A stretch of 10,907 nucleotides of DNA, taken from the NCBI GenBank assembly GCA_041685075.1, contig JAWLGN010000190.1, positions 1 to 10,907 on the forward strand. Reading direction: 5' to 3'. Positions 6,974 to 10,907 of the stretch are shown piece after piece. How positions within the stretch are numbered: position 1 is the stretch's first letter; the number at the start of each line of letters is the position of its first letter. The stretch is from JAMCRM01 sp041685075. Lineage in GTDB: Bacteria; Acidobacteriota; Terriglobia; Bryobacterales; Bryobacteraceae. The translations under genes were made by a program, and so were the position numbers. The notes under the pieces were generated by a model that did not search any database, had not been told where the DNA came from, and saw only the letters and a program-made list of their open reading frames with translations.

Positions 6974-7986
6974 CGCGCACCACCGCCGGCCGGAGGCTGC
7001 GAAGCGAGCAGCATCATGGCCTCCACAACGCGGTCCGCCCGCTCCGGCCGCAGCACCAGGTAGCGGCGCGTCCCGGACGCCTCCGGCCGGAACGTCGTCC
7101 GCCCCGTGCCGTCCACCCGCACCACGCCCGGCGCCGAGAGATCGAAGTAACCCGCCTCCGGCCGCACCGCCTGCAATACCGCGGTGAGGTCCCAGGTAGG
7201 CTGGTCGTAGGGCATCTTCTTGAACGCCCTGTACGCCTCCACTACCGGGTGCCACTTCGCGTAGCCGAAATGCCGTTCGATGCTGCGGGCCGGGTAGAGC
7301 AGCGCCCGGCCGACTTCGAATCCGCTGAGCACCACCGGCGCCGGCCAGTCCTCAATCACGCGCCGCGCCGCTGGAACATCGATTCGCACGTTGTACTCCG
7401 GCCTCCCACCGGCGAAATCGCCCGCCATCGCCGAGAGCAGCGCCACCTTCTCCCGCACCAGCGCCATCCCGTCCAGCGGGCTCTCCTCGTCCGGCCCGGA
7501 AGCCAGCAGCCCAGCCAGGTTATCGCTGAAGCCCACCTGCACGATGACCACTTTTTCAGCGCTCGATGCCAGCAGCCTGCGCAGCAACTTCACCGCCGGC
7601 GGGAACACCGGCTGCGGCCCCTCGCGCCACTTCCCCGTCGCCGCCCGCAGCGCGGCATCCGGGTAGCCTCGCGCGGCGCCCTCGGTTCGACGCGCGGCGG
7701 AAACCCCCACCGGCAGATTCGCCCGCCCGTAGAACCGATTCACCAGATGCGTGAATGGCGCCGCTGAAGGCGCGGGATTCGTCAGGGTCACCCCCAACAG
7801 CCGGCACTCCCCGCGGCTTTCGAGCGCATGCAGCATGGCCAGCGCCAGCACGTCGTCGATATCGTTGCCGATGTCCGTATCGAAGATCACCGGCACGGGG
7901 GCGGCTCCGCACAACGCGCCCGCCAGCGCAATCAGCAGAGCGGCGCGCGCAACCCGGTGCACGCACGGCAAAGGCAATGAACCCAT
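6970..7986 (-). CDS. Secreted nucleoside hydrolase-like protein (IUNH family)
   Basis: A 338-residue member of the inosine/uridine-preferring nucleoside hydrolase fold, enzymes that cleave the N-glycosidic bond of ribosides with a Ca2+ ion. The diagnostic N-terminal metal motif DTDIGNDIDD lies at 36-45 (Asp36, Asp38, Asp42, Asp44, Asp45). Later blocks are GFSDNLAGLL (152-161, in the place of GPLTNxA), PEYNVRIDVPAA (196-207, the E-x-N sugar-binding block), and PTWDLTAVL (263-271), where Asp266 is the likely C-terminal metal ligand. The residue just before it is Trp265 instead of the histidine expected in classical enzymes. Residues about 10-29 (HRVAR then ALLIALAGALCGAA) form a signal peptide, so it should act in the periplasm or outside, unlike cytosolic salvage enzymes. 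AAGGA lies about 10 bases before ATG 7986. Its stop overlaps the pectate lyase start, so the two are probably co-translated. The real substrate may be a non-nucleoside riboside. Confidence 0.88.
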   Translation of the reverse strand: MGSLPLPCVHRVARAALLIALAGALCGAAPVPVIFDTDIGNDIDDVLALAMLHALESRGECRLLGVTLTNPAPSAAPFTHLVNRFYGRANLPVGVSAARRTEGAARGYPDAALRAATGKWREGPQPVFPPAVKLLRRLLASSAEKVVIVQVGFSDNLAGLLASGPDEESPLDGMALVREKVALLSAMAGDFAGGRPEYNVRIDVPAARRVIEDWPAPVVLSGFEVGRALLYPARSIERHFGYAKWHPVVEAYRAFKKMPYDQPTWDLTAVLQAVRPEAGYFDLSAPGVVRVDGTGRTTFRPEASGTRRYLVLRPERADRVVEAMMLLASQPPAGGGAR

Positions 7987-8037
7987 CTTCGGAATGTCCT
8001 TCTACACAGGAGAATCAGACGGCCGATCTACATCGTA

Positions 8038-8301
8038 TCACCGGCGCCAGCGCAGCCCGCCGAGGCCGCCCACGTCGATGATGGCCGCTACGATCAGAAT
8101 CAACAGGTACACCCCCTCCACCGCCGTCCCTGTATTCGCCATCCAGGCGTAGGCCAGGGTCGTCAGGGGCAGGAAGATGAATCCCAGTACCGGCAGAATC
8201 AGGTTGTCGTAGGCCCGGTGTATGTACTCCGTGAAGAGGAACAGCACCAGCAGCACGATGCGCGGGAAGGCAATCGCCAGGATGGCCACCAGGCAGGGCA
8301 T
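8038..8301 (-). CDS. Small three-helix membrane protein of unknown function
   Basis: An 87-residue very hydrophobic protein with three predicted membrane segments at about 3-24, 33-53 and 61-79, ending in a short positive tail (LRWRR). Between the first two segments lies EYIHRAYDN (25-33). The middle part FIFLPLTTLAYAWMANTG (41-58) resembles a conserved small membrane protein I have seen across several bacterial phyla without an assigned function; I know of no name for it. The ATG at 8301 is preceded by GGGAAG about 9-10 bases upstream. Hydrophobicity pattern, start signal and the tight spacing (37 bases after the PBP stop, 51 before the nucleoside hydrolase start) support a real gene rather than a shadow. 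Being directly downstream of a cell wall synthase hints at an envelope role, which is only inference. Confidence 0.8.
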   Translation of the reverse strand: MPCLVAILAIAFPRIVLLVLFLFTEYIHRAYDNLILPVLGFIFLPLTTLAYAWMANTGTAVEGVYLLILIVAAIIDVGGLGGLRWRR

Positions 8302-8338
8302 GTCTTATAGCTTCCCACACGCCCGCCGCTTCGGCGCG

Positions 8339-10843
8339 CTAATAGGGCGGGATAGGAGACTCCAAGACCGGCTCCTCGTCCGGAGCCGCCGCCTGCACCT
8401 CCTCCGCTTGCGGGGCCTGCGCTTCCGTCGCCGCCTGCACCTCCTCCGCTCGCGAGGCCTGCGCCTCTTCCGCGGCCCGCTCCGCCCAGGCTGCTGCTTC
8501 GCGCTGCCTGCGGCGCTGCTGGGCCGCGTAGTAGCTCAGAAAGCTGTGCACCCGGCACTGCGTCAACCCCTGGCTGCCGTTGATGAACACCTCTACCCGC
8601 GTGGACGGGCAATAGGGCGATGCCAGCAGCCCGGAAGCGTTGCATATCCGCATGCTCCCGATGCCCTCGGGCCGCTCGAAAGCCCTGGCTTCGCTGTAGG
8701 GCCGGAACTCGTGCGCGCGCTTCATAAACTCCGTCCAGATGGGCAGCGCCGCCTTCGATCCCTCCAGCTTCAAATCCCGGTGATCGTCAAACCCCACCCA
8801 CACCACGCACAGCAACTCGGAGGTGAACCCCGCGAACCATCCATCGCGCGACGTCCCGGTCTTGCCCGCGGCCGGAAGCCGGAATCCCCGCGCCCGCACG
8901 CCCGCGCCGCTGCCCCGGTGGATGACGTCCTCCATCATGTTCACCATCACGTAAGCGATGCGCGGGTCGATGGCGCGCCGCTGCCGCGGCACATGGCTGT
9001 AGAGCAACACCCCTTCCGGCGACTCGACCATCGAGATCAGCGCCGGCTCCGTGTAGATCCCGCCATTGGCAAATACACCGTAAGCCGCCGCGATCTCCAG
9101 GGGGGTGGCTTCGTAGGCTCCCAGGGCAACCGCCGGAGTGGGCTGCAGGTTTCCCTTGAGCCCGGCGCGCCGCGCGATCTCCACCACGTACTCGTAGCCC
9201 ACCGCCTCCGCCACCTTCACGGTCGCCACGTTCGCCGAGGCAGCCAGCGCGCGCCGCAACGTCACCCTCCCGAGGAAACGGCTGCCGTAGTTGTCCGGCT
9301 GGTATGGCTTTCCGCCGAACTGGAACACCGTGGGCTCGTCCACCACCGTGCTGCCCGGCGTGAAAATGCGGCTACCGCCCTCCACCGCCGTGCTCAGCGC
9401 CGCCGCATACACGAACGGTTTGAACACCGATCCCGGCTGCCGCTGGGCCATCACGTGGTCCAACTGGCTCTGCCCGTAGTCGCGCCCCCCCACCATGGCC
9501 TTCACCGCGCCCGTGCGGGGGTCCAGCGCCACCAGCGCTACCTGCGGCTGGTTCTCTCCCATCGCCTCGCCCCGCCGGCGCCGCCACCCGAGCCGCTGGT
9601 CCACTTCCTTCATTCCCCGCGCGATGGCCTCCACCGCCGCGCGCTGCAGGCGCGGGTCGAGCGTCGTGTACACTCGCGCGGCGCGCGTCTCCCGCTCCGC
9701 GAACCGCGTCGCCAGACGGTCGTTCACCCGGTCTATGAAGTATTGCGCCTCCACACCCAACGGCCCCTCGCCGCCCGGCGCAATCTTCAGCGGCTGCCCG
9801 ACCGCCTCCCGGTGCTGTTCTCCGGTAAGGTGCCCGTTCTCCCGCATCAGCCCCAGCACCACGTTCCGCCGCTGCCGTACCCGTTCGGGATAGCGGAACG
9901 GATTGAAGTAGCTGGGCCGCTGCACCATCCCCGCCAGGGTGGCCGCTTCCGTCAGGCTCAGATCCGCGATGTCCTTGCCGAAGTAAACCCTGGCGCCCTC
10001 ACCGAATCCGTTGATGTTGAACGTGCTGCGCCGCCCCAGGTAAACGTGGTTGCAATAGATCTCAAAGATCTGTTCCTTGCTCAGCCGCGTTTCCAGGTGG
10101 AGGGTGATCAGCAACTCCCGAAACTTCCGCAGGAAGCTTTTGTCCGGGTGCAGCCACAACCCCCGCGCCAGTTGCATCCCCAGGGTCGACGCTCCCTGCC
10201 GCCTGCTGCCCTGCCGCAGGTCCACGTACGCCGCCTTCAGAATGCGGGATACGTCCACCCCCGGATGCCGGAAGAAGTTTTTGTCCTCGGCTGAAGTCAC
10301 CGCCTCCACCAGCACCGGCGGGATCTGCGCGAAGGCTACCGGCCGCCGCCTCTCGCGCTGCTCTCCGGAGACGTTGGTAATCAGCAGCGGCTCGATCTCG
10401 ATCTCCTCCCACTCCCGCCCGTCCTCGAGCGAGATGATCCGGGCGATGCTGCCGCCCTGAATCCGCACCGCCGCCGGCTTCCGGCGCTCGAAGTACGACC
10501 GCGGCCCGGGAAAGATTTCCACCCTTCGCCCGCGCACCCGGTACCAGCCGATGGCGTCCTCCGGAGAGGTGCTATAACCCGCCAGCCTGAGGCGCGCCAC
10601 CAGTGCCTCCACCGTGATGGCATCGCCCGCCGCCAGCCTCTCCGGCGCCGCATACACGTCCACCGTGTGGGAGAACGGACCCACGCGCAACTGTGCGTCC
10701 ACCCGGCGCGCCAGCCGCAGGTACTCCGCGGCAACCAGCAGCAACGCCGCGCCCGTGGCCGCCAGGAGCATGAAAGCGGCCACCCGCCGCCGCCCGGTTC
10801 TCCGCCGTGCCTGCACAACCTGGGAGCCGCACGCGGATTGCAA
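8339..10843 (-). CDS. mrcB: Bifunctional penicillin-binding protein, PBP1b type (glycosyltransferase/transpeptidase)
   Basis: An inner-membrane peptidoglycan synthase of 834 residues from the TTG chosen. A basic stretch (ARRRTGRRR, 12-20) precedes one membrane helix (about 21-40). Residues about 56-122 resemble the UB2H domain of PBP1b (SHTVDVYAAPERL onward). The GT51 glycosyltransferase (about 169-334) has catalytic Glu186 in SAEDKNFFRHPG, QGASTLGMQLAR (216-227) and RKFRELLITLHLE (239-251). The transpeptidase (about 392-709) has S472VFK475, S536AN538 and K661TG663, so both activities look intact. After it come a three-cysteine segment (Cys734, Cys745, Cys763) and an Ala/Glu/Gln-rich tail with a 14-residue tandem repeat, ending IPPY. 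A GTG six codons upstream (10861) would give 840 residues, but its only GGAG is 2 bases away, whereas TTG 10843 has GGAGG at 6 bases; ATG 10771 would remove the basic anchor. It is the first gene of the minus-strand run in this window and may be transcribed independently of the catabolic genes downstream. The symbol reflects domain type, not proven orthology. Confidence 0.93.
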   Translation of the reverse strand: MQSACGSQVVQARRRTGRRRVAAFMLLAATGAALLLVAAEYLRLARRVDAQLRVGPFSHTVDVYAAPERLAAGDAITVEALVARLRLAGYSTSPEDAIGWYRVRGRRVEIFPGPRSYFERRKPAAVRIQGGSIARIISLEDGREWEEIEIEPLLITNVSGEQRERRRPVAFAQIPPVLVEAVTSAEDKNFFRHPGVDVSRILKAAYVDLRQGSRRQGASTLGMQLARGLWLHPDKSFLRKFRELLITLHLETRLSKEQIFEIYCNHVYLGRRSTFNINGFGEGARVYFGKDIADLSLTEAATLAGMVQRPSYFNPFRYPERVRQRRNVVLGLMRENGHLTGEQHREAVGQPLKIAPGGEGPLGVEAQYFIDRVNDRLATRFAERETRAARVYTTLDPRLQRAAVEAIARGMKEVDQRLGWRRRRGEAMGENQPQVALVALDPRTGAVKAMVGGRDYGQSQLDHVMAQRQPGSVFKPFVYAAALSTAVEGGSRIFTPGSTVVDEPTVFQFGGKPYQPDNYGSRFLGRVTLRRALAASANVATVKVAEAVGYEYVVEIARRAGLKGNLQPTPAVALGAYEATPLEIAAAYGVFANGGIYTEPALISMVESPEGVLLYSHVPRQRRAIDPRIAYVMVNMMEDVIHRGSGAGVRARGFRLPAAGKTGTSRDGWFAGFTSELLCVVWVGFDDHRDLKLEGSKAALPIWTEFMKRAHEFRPYSEARAFERPEGIGSMRICNASGLLASPYCPSTRVEVFINGSQGLTQCRVHSFLSYYAAQQRRRQREAAAWAERAAEEAQASRAEEVQAATEAQAPQAEEVQAAAPDEEPVLESPIPPY
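8388..8471 (-). repeat. 42-bp tandem duplication in the PBP tail
   Basis: Two adjacent 42-base copies (8388-8429 and 8430-8471) share the run GCCGCCTGCACCTCCTCCGCT and most of what follows (plus-strand reading). They encode two 14-residue units, EAQASRAEEVQAAT and EAQAPQAEEVQAAA, in the likely disordered or helical periplasmic tail. The near-identity at DNA level suggests a fairly recent duplication or slippage event. Confidence 0.8.
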
Positions 10844-10849
10844 ACGTCC

Positions 10850-10854
10850 CCTCC
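10850..10854 (-). promoter_or_regulatory. Shine-Dalgarno GGAGG deciding the PBP start
   Basis: On the minus strand GGAGG (within GGGAGGGGA, 10855-10847) stands 6 bases before TTG 10843, an ideal spacing. It lies downstream of the alternative GTG at 10861 and so favours the TTG. The rest of the right edge (10862-10907) shows no promoter I would defend. Confidence 0.5.
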
Positions 10855-10907
10855 CGCACACTCCGGGTGGCAGACGAGCAGTTCATCGTTATCCGCGTGT
10901 AGCGCCG

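Noticed and set aside
5276..7063. 595-residue plus-strand open frame opposite the pectate lyase
   Set aside because: The composition is again Arg/Pro/Leu/His-rich without family features, while the minus strand holds consecutive PL10-type blocks and a signal peptide.
5324..7255. Starting the pectate lyase upstream at 7255
   Set aside because: The first 94 residues would overlap the nucleoside hydrolase gene and have shadow composition. ATG 6973 starts a signal peptide and forms an ATGA overlap.
8199..8645. Gly/Ala-rich minus-strand frame with GGGAGG-type protein repeats
   Set aside because: The repeats are the other-frame reading of the 42-bp duplication in the PBP tail, not a separate glycine-rich protein.
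8222..10294. 690-residue plus-strand open frame opposite the PBP gene
   Set aside because: The product is Arg/His/Leu/Pro-rich with no motifs, and the minus strand carries all PBP catalytic motifs in order. It is a shadow frame.

Overview
The window is very GC-rich, with strong G/C preference at third codon positions, so every real gene casts long open frames on the opposite strand. Gene content and protein style (a PBP1b-type bifunctional penicillin-binding protein with UB2H domain, a PL10-like pectate lyase, PTS-type dihydroxyacetone kinase genes, a secreted nucleoside hydrolase) suggest a Gram-negative environmental heterotroph. An acidobacterium of the Solibacter/Bryobacter kind is my best guess, but this is an impression from protein style and not a demonstrated placement. 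I see no tRNA, rRNA, CRISPR array, insertion sequence or phage gene.

Left part (about 1-1252, plus strand): a gene for an isocitrate lyase/PEP mutase superfamily C-C lyase is followed after 22 bases by a small gene for a stand-alone Lrp/AsnC ligand-binding (RAM) domain with no DNA-binding domain. A perfect TATAAT overlaps the stop codon of the first gene. This pair converges on the long minus-strand run, with only 13 bases between the two stop codons; both stops lie in the stem of one small hairpin.

Middle and right part (1266 to the right edge, all minus strand, so read from right to left): mrcB-like PBP, a three-helix small membrane protein, a secreted nucleoside hydrolase, a secreted PL10-like pectate lyase, dhaK, dhaL, dhaM. 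Gaps are 37, 51, -4, 31, 5 and -4 bases. The last five genes are therefore tightly packed, and two joints are ATGA-type stop/start overlaps (nucleoside hydrolase to pectate lyase; dhaL to dhaM). The PBP and the small membrane protein may be a separate housekeeping unit that only happens to lie upstream.

How the genes may work together: DhaK binds dihydroxyacetone on a histidine, DhaL carries the bound nucleotide that phosphorylates it, and DhaM re-phosphorylates DhaL from PEP. Here DhaM is unusually complete: EIIA, HPr and a full-length enzyme I in one 796-residue chain, so the PEP-to-DHA relay appears self-sufficient. Next to two exported enzymes that act on plant polymer and riboside-type substrates, this looks like a scavenging/catabolic locus whose exact substrate is unknown. 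I did not find an obviously undescribed system. The points most worth a second look are the self-contained DhaM, the pectate lyase/nucleoside hydrolase/dha linkage, and two enzymes with apparent substitutions at expected catalytic positions. No stretch over 300 bases lacks a gene; the longest non-coding pieces are the two window edges (1-39 and 10844-10907) and the 51-base gap at 7987-8037.
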